Assembly: GCA_934454635.1 (NCBI GenBank)
Contig: CAKSFR010000001.1
Location: 186,001-250,000 of the forward strand
DNA from: an uncultured Ruminiclostridium sp.
Lineage (GTDB): Bacteria; Bacillota; Clostridia; Oscillospirales; Ruminococcaceae
Direction: 5' to 3'
DNA length: 64,000 nucleotides
Shown here: in pieces, positions 46,748-54,022 of the stretch
How the letters are laid out: every line of letters starts with the position of its first letter
Position numbering within the stretch: position 1 is the stretch's first letter
The notes under the pieces: model-generated
What the model saw: only the letters and a program-made list of their open reading frames with translations
The model's database searches: none
Told to the model about the DNA's origin: nothing
Position numbers and translations under genes: made by a program

Positions 46748-46860
46748 CAAATTCCCATTTATCGGGCAGCTTAATACATCAAAGGAGCAGCCGCATATGT
46801 ATCTTGAGTAAAGGTTTTGAGTTCATCAAAAGATTTAAAATACGCTATTGTGCGGTTTTA

Positions 46861-47057
46861 TTATATCGGCTCGCTTTCGGTCTGCCCTTTCGTTTCCTCA
46901 AGATTTTGAAATATCCTGATAATAAACGAACCGTGAACGTAGCAAATAAATGCGGGAGCGAGAATTATTCCCAGAAAAACGGTGGTCATATTCCACGCGC
47001 AGACAAACAGAACAGTCAATGTTATCGCTGCAAGAATTATTGTCCTGCCGATATACC
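46861..47057 (-). pseudogene. C-terminal remnant of a YesL-like (DUF624) membrane protein
   Basis: About 65 codons encode two hydrophobic helices (IILAAITLTVLFVCAW, FLGIILAPAFICYVHG) and a short charged tail. This pattern and the alternation fit the C-terminus of YesL/DUF624 proteins, which are associated with sugar ABC-transporter clusters. The upstream part is cut exactly at the end of a MITE copy (47058). An orphan sugar-binding lipoprotein lies 500 bp away on the same strand, consistent with a former transport cluster. Confidence 0.45.
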
Positions 47058-47243
47058 TAAGGAAGCACTGAATAAATCGCGGCACGCATCTTGCTTGCTT
47101 ATTTTTCATCATATTGCACGAAAACTCCTTGAAATACATCAAGTATTCCTGCGTCATTTTCATACAATCCTGGGGGCGGCATCCGCCTGACGAAAAATCT
47201 GTCTGCGCAATCTGCATACCCGATTTAATCAGCGCTTCTTTAA
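47058..47243. mobile_element. MITE family 1, copy 1 (divergent)
   Basis: About 186 bp with the family ends: TAAGGAAGCACTGAATAAATC at the left, and the reverse complement of TTAGGGAAGCGCTGATTAA at the right (here mutated to ...GCGCTTCTTTAA). Flanking TA is retained. This copy has small changes in the centre compared with the other two full copies. It truncates the YesL-like remnant on its left and abuts the lacZ-araC scar on its right. Confidence 0.75.
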
Positions 47244-47388
47244 AATTTCTCGGCAGGCGCTGTGTTTTTGTCAAATAAAAGGTGAACCTGCCGCGGAAAT
47301 TCTTGGAATGTTCATTATCATTTTTTGTTCTTATATAATTATTAACTTGGACGCTACGAAGGAATGACTCCGTCTGCGTTTAGGCGTT
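47241..47388. pseudogene. Collapsed second lacZ-araC locus (ends only)
   Basis: Bases 47241-47280 are identical to 39708-39747 (lacZ 3' end). From about 47289 to 47320 the minus strand reads like the lacZ start (MIMNIPRISAAGSP against [14 protein letters not shown]), with a similar upstream region, and 47347-47388 equals the araC 3' end 43624-43665 with one mismatch. The order and orientation equal those of the intact locus, so about 2.9 kb of a lacZ-like gene and about 0.8 kb of an araC-like gene have been deleted. Confidence 0.85.
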
Positions 47389-47502
47389 CATAACTGCGCT
47401 TATTACGACTTTGCTTACAAAGCTCACCGTTCCCGCCTATCATGTTTTTTGTAAATGTGGACGGAGAAAAAATGAAACAGATAATATCCGCATAAAAAAT
47501 CA

Positions 47503-47525
47503 GCGGCTCGACAAAGCCGAGCCGC
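47503..47525 (-). terminator. Terminator of the sugar-binding lipoprotein gene
   Basis: GCGGCTCG (47503-47510) / CGAGCCGC (47518-47525), followed on the minus strand by a U-run (A-run 47494-47499). Confidence 0.75.
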
Positions 47526-47556
47526 AAAAGGAGATATGAAGAAACTCAAAAAGTAA

Positions 47557-48963
47557 TTATTCAATTCTTGTATTTACAGAGTCAAGCTCAGACTGGAGCG
47601 CCATTTTAATTGACTCCTTAGTTTCGGACCATGCAACTCCCGCATTGTAGGTTTCCTTTATAGGATTGTTCACAAGGTCGTTCACCGTGTCATTCACCGC
47701 CGTGTAGAACTCTATTACAGGAGCCTCTTCGGTCATTTCCCTTGTTTTAAGAAGCATATTGTACATTGTTTCAGTCCACTGATAGTCCTCAAAAATCTGA
47801 GAATGTTCGATCTCAAGCGCCGTTTCATTGTCGCGGCAAATCATCAGACAATCAAGGTACGCCGCAACGCCCTCGGGATTTTTAGCGCCTGAGCATAGTG
47901 TAAAGCCTGTAATCGAAGTTGGGAGATAATGCTTGTCTGCATAAGGGCAGGCGGGCATCGGAACAAACCTTATATCTTCCATTTCACCGAAATCCGAAAG
48001 GTCTGCAACATACAGCGCCCATGTTCCGCAGGGATAGAAAAGCGTTTTGCCTTTGCCGATATTTTCGGGGTGAATCTGCCACGAATACTCGGATTTCGGG
48101 AACGGCAAATCCTGCTTCTTCATTTCGTACATATACTGCTGAACTTTATCAATAAGCGGGTTATCGAGGTTCTGTACAATTTTTCCGTCCTTCATTCCGA
48201 CATATGGAACGCCTGTTGTAAGTGAAATTGCGCCCTCAAACCACCAGCCGTCGACAGCGAATTTTTCGTTTTCCCTATCGCAGAAAGCAATCATCATATC
48301 GTAAAGTGTATCCCAGTTCCAATTACCCTCTTCAAGGAGAACGGCGGGGTCAGAAAGCCCGTTTTCCTCAATAGTTTTCTGATTATAGATCATCACAACG
48401 CCTGCGTCGGTGCTTGTTGCGCCAACGTAATGCTTGCCGTTAAAAACGAACTGGTCGTTTATGTTCTTCATCGGCGCCCAAAGCTCCGAATCGAAGTCCA
48501 CATAATCGTCAAGCGGCATGAACATCTTACTTACCGCGCCCTGAGGGAAACAGTCGAGGTCGCCCGCGCTGAACATATCGGGAGAATCGCCCGCCGCGAT
48601 CATCTTTCCGAGAGCGGTATAGCGCTCGTCCCATGTGCAGGAAATATACTCGATTTCTCCGCCGTACGCTCCCTCGAATATTTCGAGGGAAACCTGCTTC
48701 GGTTTTCCGTCAGCAGGATTTATGTCCCACGAGGACAAAAATTTCACGGTAGGATTTTTCAGCTTTTCATATGTTGTTTCAACTTCCGCAAGCGCTTTTT
48801 TATCCTCTTCCGCAAGAGTTGCTGCCGCAGTCGTCGTGACGGTAGTTGCCGCCGGAAGCGCGGGCTGTGTAGATGTGCTTCTTTCGCCGCCTTTTGCGCA
48901 GGCTCCCGCGCTTATCAGTGTTAGAACAGACATAATGCACGCAGTTGTTTTTTTACTTTTCAT
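47557..48963 (-). CDS. ABC-transporter sugar-binding lipoprotein (orphan)
   Basis: A 468-residue family 1 extracellular solute-binding protein. The lipobox SAGAC (Cys about 22) is followed by a Thr/Ala linker and the two-lobe binding fold, with the hinge motif AAGDSPDMFSAGDLDCFPQ and WNWDTLYDMMIAF. The family imports oligosaccharides together with two permeases and an ATPase, but none of these genes is adjacent: it stands beside decayed sequences (MITE, YesL-like remnant, lacZ/araC scar). It may work with permeases elsewhere or be in the process of loss. Confidence 0.88.
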   Translation of the reverse strand: MKSKKTTACIMSVLTLISAGACAKGGERSTSTQPALPAATTVTTTAAATLAEEDKKALAEVETTYEKLKNPTVKFLSSWDINPADGKPKQVSLEIFEGAYGGEIEYISCTWDERYTALGKMIAAGDSPDMFSAGDLDCFPQGAVSKMFMPLDDYVDFDSELWAPMKNINDQFVFNGKHYVGATSTDAGVVMIYNQKTIEENGLSDPAVLLEEGNWNWDTLYDMMIAFCDRENEKFAVDGWWFEGAISLTTGVPYVGMKDGKIVQNLDNPLIDKVQQYMYEMKKQDLPFPKSEYSWQIHPENIGKGKTLFYPCGTWALYVADLSDFGEMEDIRFVPMPACPYADKHYLPTSITGFTLCSGAKNPEGVAAYLDCLMICRDNETALEIEHSQIFEDYQWTETMYNMLLKTREMTEEAPVIEFYTAVNDTVNDLVNNPIKETYNAGVAWSETKESIKMALQSELDSVNTRIE

Positions 48964-49084
48964 AACCGTATTCCTTTCCGAATTTGTTTTGCCTTTGCTG
49001 TCTATATTTTACAGTACTTTCGGGATTCAAAATGTAATACGGCTGCGTTTTATGTTATATTTTTGCAGTAAAACGGATTTTTTA

Positions 49085-49183
49085 TACTTAACACCAATTA
49101 AAAACTATACAAAAATCGAGTGTAATCTTTGAATGTATGGGTTATACTAGAATTTTTATCTATGGTTTTATTGGTGCTTAGTA
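49085..49183. mobile_element. MITE family 2, copy 2 (TTA target duplication)
   Basis: A 99-bp copy of the element at 43840. The left end TACTTAACACCAAT and the reverse complement of the right end TACTAAGCACCAAT form terminal inverted repeats; TTA flanks both ends (49082-49084 and 49184-49186). It lies 8 bp from the stop codon of the AraC gene at 49191. Confidence 0.78.
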
Positions 49184-49190
49184 TTACATA

Positions 49191-49946
49191 TCACAGCATT
49201 TGTTCCGCAGGATTATCTCTGCGGGTTCTGAAGAATTTTTCTCTGTAACATTTCGGGGTATAGCCTGTTCGCTTTTTAAAAACCTGTATAAAATGGCTCT
49301 CGGAACTATAACAAAGACAATCCGCAATTTCAATGCAGGCATGATCGGAGTATTTAAGCATATTCTTCGCCGCTTCAATGCGCTTTCGTGTGATATATTC
49401 CGAAATCGTTATCCCTACTTCCTTGTGAAACAGCTTTGATATATATGTCGGACTCATTCCGGACACCTCCGCGAGCTTCTGAAAGCTTATCTTTGTGTGG
49501 AGGTTGTTGTAAATATAATCAAGGCAAAGAACAACGGGCTTTGGATAAATATTCGTCTTATGGATTATCTGCATACGCTCGGCAAAATCCTGAACGACCT
49601 CGCGGTGAAGAAGATTTATCTCATCTTCCGTGCGGCATTTGTCAATGCTGTTTATATAAATATCGCTGAGATTATACGCCGACTCCATTTCCATTCCTCC
49701 CTCAATGCAAGAGCGTGTTATAAGCGCGACAGAGATTATCAGGTGATATTTAAGATTGCGAAGGTTGTCGGGACTGAGCCTGCCCATCTGATCGCAGTCA
49801 AGCGGCTTAAACAGCCTCTTTGCCTCATCGGGCTTACCGTCCCTGATACAGTCAAAAAAAGCCATTTCCCGCTCGTATGACAGATGCGAAATGTTGTATT
49901 CTCTGTTTATAAATTCAAGGTGTGAAAGTTTCTTGTCTACATTCAT
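49191..49946 (-). CDS. AraC-family regulator
   Basis: A 251-residue AraC regulator. The N-terminal ~145 residues are helical (LSHLEFINREYNISH, CIRDGKPDEAKRLFKP), as in YesN-type regulators that lack a receiver, with no cupin. The C-terminal DNA-binding domain has the two HTH motifs (FQKLAEVSGMSPTYISKLFH and IEIADCLCYSSESHFIQVFKKRTG) and the final GYTPKCYR. Its neighbours are the sugar-binding lipoprotein (same strand, downstream) and the GH16 gene, upstream on the same strand, so it may control carbohydrate genes. Confidence 0.87.
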   Translation of the reverse strand: MNVDKKLSHLEFINREYNISHLSYEREMAFFDCIRDGKPDEAKRLFKPLDCDQMGRLSPDNLRNLKYHLIISVALITRSCIEGGMEMESAYNLSDIYINSIDKCRTEDEINLLHREVVQDFAERMQIIHKTNIYPKPVVLCLDYIYNNLHTKISFQKLAEVSGMSPTYISKLFHKEVGITISEYITRKRIEAAKNMLKYSDHACIEIADCLCYSSESHFIQVFKKRTGYTPKCYREKFFRTRRDNPAEQML

Positions 49947-49973
49947 AATATCCCTCCCGCAGTTTTCAATTCG

Positions 49974-50774
49974 TTATTCTTCAGGGTCAAAAGGTGTGAA
50001 TTTCACCCATTCATATTCTGCTGTAAGCGGCAGATTTTCGTCATTGAACGCCTTAAGCCAGCTGTTGACGCCTTTTCCGCACCAAGCGTTCATCATTATC
50101 TTACTTTCCGTAACGGGAATATTTTCGGTTACACTGTGAGCTTCGTTTCCGTCAACGTACCATACGATTTTATCTTTATGCCATTCAAATGCATAGGTGT
50201 GAAAATCCTCGGAAGCGTCAAAGCCGAGATCGTACATATATTCGTGATTTCCCCGACCGTCGGTGAAATAGTTGAACTGCACCTTAGTCGTGTCCTTTCC
50301 GAGTATCTCAACGTCAATTTCATCCCACGGATTGTTGTCAGACGGACCGGTGTAAGTGAAAAAAGAGGACACTACGCCGTCATTTTTTATTGCCTTCATA
50401 GACACTTCATATCTGCCGTAGCCGTAAAAATCTTTGCTGCGAAACTCACCGCCCGAATACGGAACGCCACCTTTCGGGACGGTATCATTGTCAATAATAA
50501 GCTGCATTTTCCCATCGTTAAACGTCACGTTTTTCTTTCTCCATGTAACGTTGAACATACTGCCGTTGCTCCAGCCGTCTGAACATTCCCAGCCGTCGGG
50601 GAGTCCGCTTGTAAAATTCGCATAACCGTGACCTTCGGGAACCTCGGGTTCGACAGCAGACGTAGTTTCTGCTGTAACTGCCGCCGTCGTTTCTGCCGGA
50701 ACTTCCTTTGCCGCGCAGGCAGAAAGCAAGCTAACAATTAAAAATGCTGAAATGATTTTCTTTGATAATTCCAT
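49974..50774 (-). CDS. GH16 beta-glucanase lipoprotein (lichenase type)
   Basis: A 266-residue lipoprotein: lipobox LSAC with Cys20, then a Thr/Ala/Glu linker (to about 48) and a GH16 jelly-roll. The catalytic stretch DEIDVEILG has the nucleophile Glu152 and acid/base Glu156 in the lichenase spacing ExDxE. Other family features are GYGRYEVSMKA, FFTYTGP and YAFEWHKDKIVWYVDG. It cuts mixed-linkage beta-1,3-1,4-glucan at the cell surface, releasing oligosaccharides. It is divergent from the cytoplasmic GH5 at 51060. Confidence 0.92.
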   Translation of the reverse strand: MELSKKIISAFLIVSLLSACAAKEVPAETTAAVTAETTSAVEPEVPEGHGYANFTSGLPDGWECSDGWSNGSMFNVTWRKKNVTFNDGKMQLIIDNDTVPKGGVPYSGGEFRSKDFYGYGRYEVSMKAIKNDGVVSSFFTYTGPSDNNPWDEIDVEILGKDTTKVQFNYFTDGRGNHEYMYDLGFDASEDFHTYAFEWHKDKIVWYVDGNEAHSVTENIPVTESKIMMNAWCGKGVNSWLKAFNDENLPLTAEYEWVKFTPFDPEE

Positions 50775-50834
50775 AAATAAAACCTCCGCTTGAACATTGT
50801 TTCATGCTTTCATGATATCATAGGAGATGAATTC

Positions 50835-50898
50835 ATTATATCACAATCTTGTCATTTATGTCAAATCCGTGACATTTCCTATAAAATTTGTGACATTT
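50835..50898 (-). promoter_or_regulatory. GH16 promoter with an array of TGACA/TGTCA sites
   Basis: Minus strand: -35 TTGACA (50859-50864), 18-bp spacer, -10 TATAAT (50835-50840). Around and upstream of the -35 occur TGTCA at 50849 and 50859 and GTGACATTT at 50869-50877 and 50890-50898. The last two are spaced 21 bp apart, about two helix turns. It looks like an operator array of the kind bound by an activator or repressor. Confidence 0.5.
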
Positions 50899-51059
50899 TT
50901 TATACAGCGCGGCTAAACGGACTTCCTGCCACTCGTTAAATCTGGTTAAAAAAATAGCCCGATTTTGATACAAAAGACAGCAACGTGATATCCATTGTCC
51001 TCAAAATATGATATAACAAAATTGCGAAAAACGCAGAATAAACCGAAAGGAACACCAAT

Positions 51060-52016
51060 ATGACTGATTTTAAAGGCTACAAAAAAGGAATAAATCTCGG
51101 TGGCTGGCTTTCACAGTGCTGCCACACGAAAGAACATTATGACAGCTTCATTACCGAAGCCGATATACGAAAAATTTCGGGCTGGAAAGCCGATCATGTC
51201 CGCCTGCCTATCGACTATAATCTTATTCAGGACGAAAACGGTAATTTTATAGAGGACGGTTTCGCGTATATCGACAGCGCCGTAAAATGGAGCAGAAACG
51301 CAGGGCTTAACATAATTATCGACCTTCACAAAACCGCAGGATTTTCGTTCGACAAGGGTGAAAACGAATCGGGATTTTTTGAAAACCCGACTCTTCAGGA
51401 AAGATTCTACAAACTTTGGGAGTATATCGCGCAGCGCTATGCGGTCAGTGACGGAACGATTGCTTTTGAGCTTCTTAACGAGGTCACCGATCAAAGCTAT
51501 AAGGACACTTGGAACCGCATTATCAGAAACTGCATTGAAAAAATCCGCAAATTTGCGCCGCACACATACATTCTCGTCGGCGGATACTGGAACAACAGTC
51601 CCGACGCCGTTCCTGACCTTGATATTCCGTATGACGACAGGGTTGTATACAATTTTCACTGCTACGACCCGCTTATATTCACTCACCAGGGCGCACCGTG
51701 GGTTGACGGAATGGACGTAAATTTCCGACTTTCGTTTGAAAATGCCGAGCCTCCGATCACTCCCGATTTTTTTGCGGAAAGATTCAGCCGCGCTTGTGAA
51801 ACCGCAAGAAAAAACGGCGCCGCACTTTATTGCGGAGAATACGGTGTTATCGACCGTGCTTCGCCAGAGGACACATTGAAATGGTTCAAGGCGATAAACG
51901 CGGCATTCGAAAAACTGGAAATTTCGCGCGCAGCATGGAGCTACAAGCAAATGGACTTCGGACTTTCTGACAGCCGAATGGACAGCGTCAGAAGTGAAAT
52001 CATAAAATATATATAA
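51060..52016 (+). CDS. GH5 beta-glucanase (cytoplasmic)
   Basis: A 318-residue GH5 endoglucanase-like enzyme with no signal peptide, suggesting action on imported oligosaccharides. It opens GYKKGINLGGWLSQC; the conserved Arg is in VRLP (about 48), the acid/base is Glu141 in FELLNE, the conserved His is in NFHCYDP and the nucleophile is Glu260 in CGEYG. The length is normal for the catalytic domain alone. It starts after CGAAAGGAAC, ends at a perfect terminator, and is divergent from the GH16 lichenase. Confidence 0.9.
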   Translation: MTDFKGYKKGINLGGWLSQCCHTKEHYDSFITEADIRKISGWKADHVRLPIDYNLIQDENGNFIEDGFAYIDSAVKWSRNAGLNIIIDLHKTAGFSFDKGENESGFFENPTLQERFYKLWEYIAQRYAVSDGTIAFELLNEVTDQSYKDTWNRIIRNCIEKIRKFAPHTYILVGGYWNNSPDAVPDLDIPYDDRVVYNFHCYDPLIFTHQGAPWVDGMDVNFRLSFENAEPPITPDFFAERFSRACETARKNGAALYCGEYGVIDRASPEDTLKWFKAINAAFEKLEISRAAWSYKQMDFGLSDSRMDSVRSEIIKYI

Positions 52017-52026
52017 TATGTAAGGC

Positions 52027-52066
52027 AAAACGCCGCACAAAGCATTTCGCAATTGTGCGGCGTTTT
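52027..52066. terminator. Terminator of the GH5 gene and the MCP remnant
   Basis: A perfect 14-bp stem AAAACGCCGCACAA (52027-52040) / TTGTGCGGCGTTTT (52053-52066), A-rich left and T-rich right, between two convergent units. Confidence 0.9.
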
Positions 52067-52075
52067 AACTTTTTA

Positions 52076-52261
52076 TTACAGCTTAAATGTTCCGATAAGC
52101 TGCTTGAGAATACCTGCCTGTCCCGAAAGTTCTTCAGAAGCTGCCGCGCTTTCCTCGGCAGTTGCCGAATTTGTCTGAACAACTCCAGAAATTCTGGATA
52201 TATCATCGCTGATTTTCGTCACCATCTCAGACTGTTTTATACCCGATTCGGTGATATCGCC
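52076..52261 (-). pseudogene. C-terminal tail of a methyl-accepting chemotaxis protein
   Basis: About 60 codons from a chemotaxis receptor signalling domain: DISRISGVVQTNSATAEESA, then AASEELSGQA and a final Phe-Lys-Leu, which is the typical end of these receptors. The stop codon and terminator are preserved, while the sensor, membrane segments and most of the signalling domain are missing: homology stops at about 52261. No other chemotaxis gene is in the window. Confidence 0.75.
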
Positions 52262-52356
52262 TACAAACAACCGGCTGCCGACATGGAACGAAAGCCCATT
52301 CGTTTCATATCGGCACTGTTATTCGTTACATATTTATAGCATTCGTTCCATGTCTA

Positions 52357-52385
52357 TTGACAAACGAGGAAAAATGCACTATAAA
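52357..52385 (+). promoter_or_regulatory. Orphan consensus promoter
   Basis: TTGACA (52357-52362), 17 bp, TATAAA (52380-52385), directed right. The next thing in that direction is a MITE and a terminator, not a gene. It may drive a short RNA that ends at the terminator at 52637-52670, or be a leftover of a lost gene. Confidence 0.5.
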
Positions 52386-52436
52386 TATAAGGGAAATTAT
52401 TCTGTACAATCCTGACATAATTAAAACAGTCGGTTC

Positions 52437-52621
52437 TAAGGAAGCACTGAATAAATCGCGGCACGCATCTTGCTTGCATATTTTCCGCCTGATTGCACGA
52501 AAACTCCTTGAAATACATCAAGTATTCCTGCGTCGGTTTCATACAATCACTGGGGGCGGCATCCGCTACGAAAAATCTGTCTGCGTAATCTGTATACCCG
52601 ATTTAATCAGCGCTTCCCTAA
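52437..52621. mobile_element. MITE family 1, copy 2
   Basis: A 185-bp full copy with ends TAAGGAAGCACTGAATAAAT and, reverse complemented, TTAGGGAAGCGCTGATTAAAT; TA flanks both. It is almost identical to copy 3 (54722-54904). Internally it has a short CTTGA/TCAAG hairpin. No open frame starts and ends within it. Confidence 0.85.
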
Positions 52622-52634
52622 GCACCAATAAAAC
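52618..52634. repeat. Terminal fragment of MITE family 2
   Basis: CTAAGCACCAATAAAAC, 17 bases, is identical to the right terminal inverted repeat (reverse complement) of the element at 49085-49183. It overlaps the end of MITE family 1 copy 2 by 4 bp. The rest of the element is absent. Confidence 0.5.
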
Positions 52635-52636
52635 AA

Positions 52637-52670
52637 AAACAGTAAGAGCCGAGCGCGGTTCTTGCTGTTT
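52637..52670. terminator. Terminator downstream of LysR
   Basis: A 15-bp stem with two G-U or mismatch positions (52637-52651 with 52656-52670) and a four-base loop, a T-run on the right and an A-rich left. It can terminate the LysR gene on the minus strand and the orphan promoter on the plus strand. Confidence 0.7.
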
Positions 52671-52695
52671 TTTTGTAAATGGAGAGACAATGCCG

Positions 52696-53583
52696 TCAAT
52701 TTTCGGCAATTTCCAGTATCATGCGTTCAAGTTCTTTAGCAGCCACGCTAAGCGGCTGCTCTTTTCTTTTTATAAGAACAATGCTGCGTTTCGGGATAGT
52801 TTCTTTAAGGTCTATTACGCGGACGCCGGTGTTATCCGACAAAAATTCCTCGGGTACAAAGCCCACGCCGAGATCGGCTTCGACCATAGGCAATATCTGA
52901 TCGGCGGTAAAGGCTTCAATATCGGGATTGTACGTCAGATTATGTGCGGCGAAAAAAGCCGAGTAAAATTCATGCGATTTTGTGTTCGGTCCAAGAGATA
53001 TAATGGGATAATTCTGCAAGTCTTGCAGCGCGACCCGTTTATTTATCAGTTCGGAAAAATACGGAGAGCAGACCGCGACCTCGTTTATCGGGCGGACGAC
53101 AGTTTCGATAAGAGACGCGGAGCTGACGGTAGGCGTTGTGACAACGGCAATATCAGCCGTACCCTCTTTCAGCGCGTCGATAGCTTGCGGCGTAGAGTGG
53201 TTGCTGATACGAATGTGGATTCCCGGATAAATGAGCCGATATTTTTTCAATATCGGCAAAAGCATACAGCGCAGAGCGACTTCACTTGCCGCAACGTAAA
53301 CAGTTCCTTTTTGCAGACCGCGTTCTTCGGTTATTTCGGTTTCTCCCGCATTTATATGTTCAATTGCAATTCGGATATGCTCGTATAATCTTTCGCCCTC
53401 GGGTGTGAGCTTCATTCCCGTTCGCGAGCGCAAAAAAAGCGGACAGCCAAGCTCGGCTTCGAGTTTTTTTATCGTTCGGGTCAGGTTGGGCTGATTATTC
53501 AGCAAAAGTTTTGCTGCCTGTGAAATATTTTCGTACTTGGCAACATAATAAAATATGCGGTAATAGTCATAATTGATGTACAT
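52696..53583 (-). CDS. LysR-family transcriptional regulator
   Basis: A 295-residue LTTR. The N-terminal winged HTH (residues 1-60) reads MYINYDYYRIFYYVAKYENISQ, ...LLNNQPNLTRTIKKLEAELG, then the linker helix and the periplasmic-binding-like effector domain (about 90-290). It lies divergent from the small membrane protein and YoaK-like genes, the usual target arrangement for LTTRs. A T-N11-A palindrome in the intergenic gap (53599-53613) suits its binding. The inducer is unknown. Confidence 0.92.
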   Translation of the reverse strand: MYINYDYYRIFYYVAKYENISQAAKLLLNNQPNLTRTIKKLEAELGCPLFLRSRTGMKLTPEGERLYEHIRIAIEHINAGETEITEERGLQKGTVYVAASEVALRCMLLPILKKYRLIYPGIHIRISNHSTPQAIDALKEGTADIAVVTTPTVSSASLIETVVRPINEVAVCSPYFSELINKRVALQDLQNYPIISLGPNTKSHEFYSAFFAAHNLTYNPDIEAFTADQILPMVEADLGVGFVPEEFLSDNTGVRVIDLKETIPKRSIVLIKRKEQPLSVAAKELERMILEIAEN

Positions 53584-53598
53584 TTCCGACCTCCGTAT

Positions 53599-53613
53599 AT
53601 ATCATAATGATAT
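53599..53613. promoter_or_regulatory. Candidate LysR operator
   Basis: ATATCATAATGATAT is a perfect 15-base palindrome with T-N11-A spacing, 16 bp from the LysR start codon. It fits an autoregulatory LTTR site for the divergent pair. Confidence 0.5.
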
Positions 53614-53746
53614 TTCAGATATATCTAACATACATTTTACATATATATCAACTTGTATTATAATATACCCGATACCAAAAGTCAAGAGTATAATACAGTG
53701 ATTTTGCTTTTGGCTTAGTATATAAAAAGAAAGCAGGTTTATAGAA

Positions 53747-54022
53747 ATGGAAACGATTATTGAAGCTATTATGGGTGTTATGTTTGACGCGGCTATGGTT
53801 CTTCTCATTATGCGTCTGCTCGGGGCTGAAAAAGAAGAAAAGAAAAAATACAGATTTATTTCCGCTGTGTTTGCCGTTGGCTTCTTGCTGGGGACAATAT
53901 CGAAATGTCTTTCGAGCGGCAGCCCGCTCACGCTGATACTGTTTGCTGTTGGATTTATGCTTTCTTATACAGCTTTTGTATTCACTTTTCCCGGAAAGAG
54001 AAATCAAAATGAGGGTCGTTAA
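53747..54022 (+). CDS. Small membrane protein
   Basis: A 91-residue protein with about three hydrophobic segments (residues 5-25, 37-52, 60-82) separated by a strongly charged stretch EKEEKKKY. It has no recognisable family. It starts about 160 bp from the divergent LysR gene and its stop lies 14 bp inside the next gene, a YoaK-like membrane protein, so the two are coexpressed and presumably work together. Possibly a transporter accessory protein. Confidence 0.6.
   Translation: METIIEAIMGVMFDAAMVLLIMRLLGAEKEEKKKYRFISAVFAVGFLLGTISKCLSSGSPLTLILFAVGFMLSYTAFVFTFPGKRNQNEGR

Larger units (their letters stand above)
47058..47556. other. Remnant zone without an intact gene
   Basis: These 499 bp contain, in order, a family-1 MITE, the shrunken lacZ-araC copy, about 110 bp without features, and the terminator of the sugar-binding lipoprotein gene. 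Confidence 0.7.
52262..52695. other. Remnant zone between the MCP tail and LysR
   Basis: Over 430 bp there is no intact gene. It holds a 12-bp inverted repeat (ACATGGAACGAA 52281-52292, TTCGTTCCATGT 52342-52353), an orphan promoter (52357-52385), a family-1 MITE (52437-52621), a family-2 MITE terminal fragment (52618-52634) and a terminator (52637-52670). Confidence 0.7.

Noticed and set aside
46861..47274. 137-residue minus-strand frame
   Set aside because: Only the C-terminal ~65 codons look like a protein; the first half is the MITE and lacZ scar read in a chance frame. I list just the remnant.
52357..53388. 343-residue plus-strand frame across the MITE and antisense to LysR
   Set aside because: It starts with TTG within the -35 box, includes MITE sequence and is the complement of the LysR gene. 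No domain is visible.
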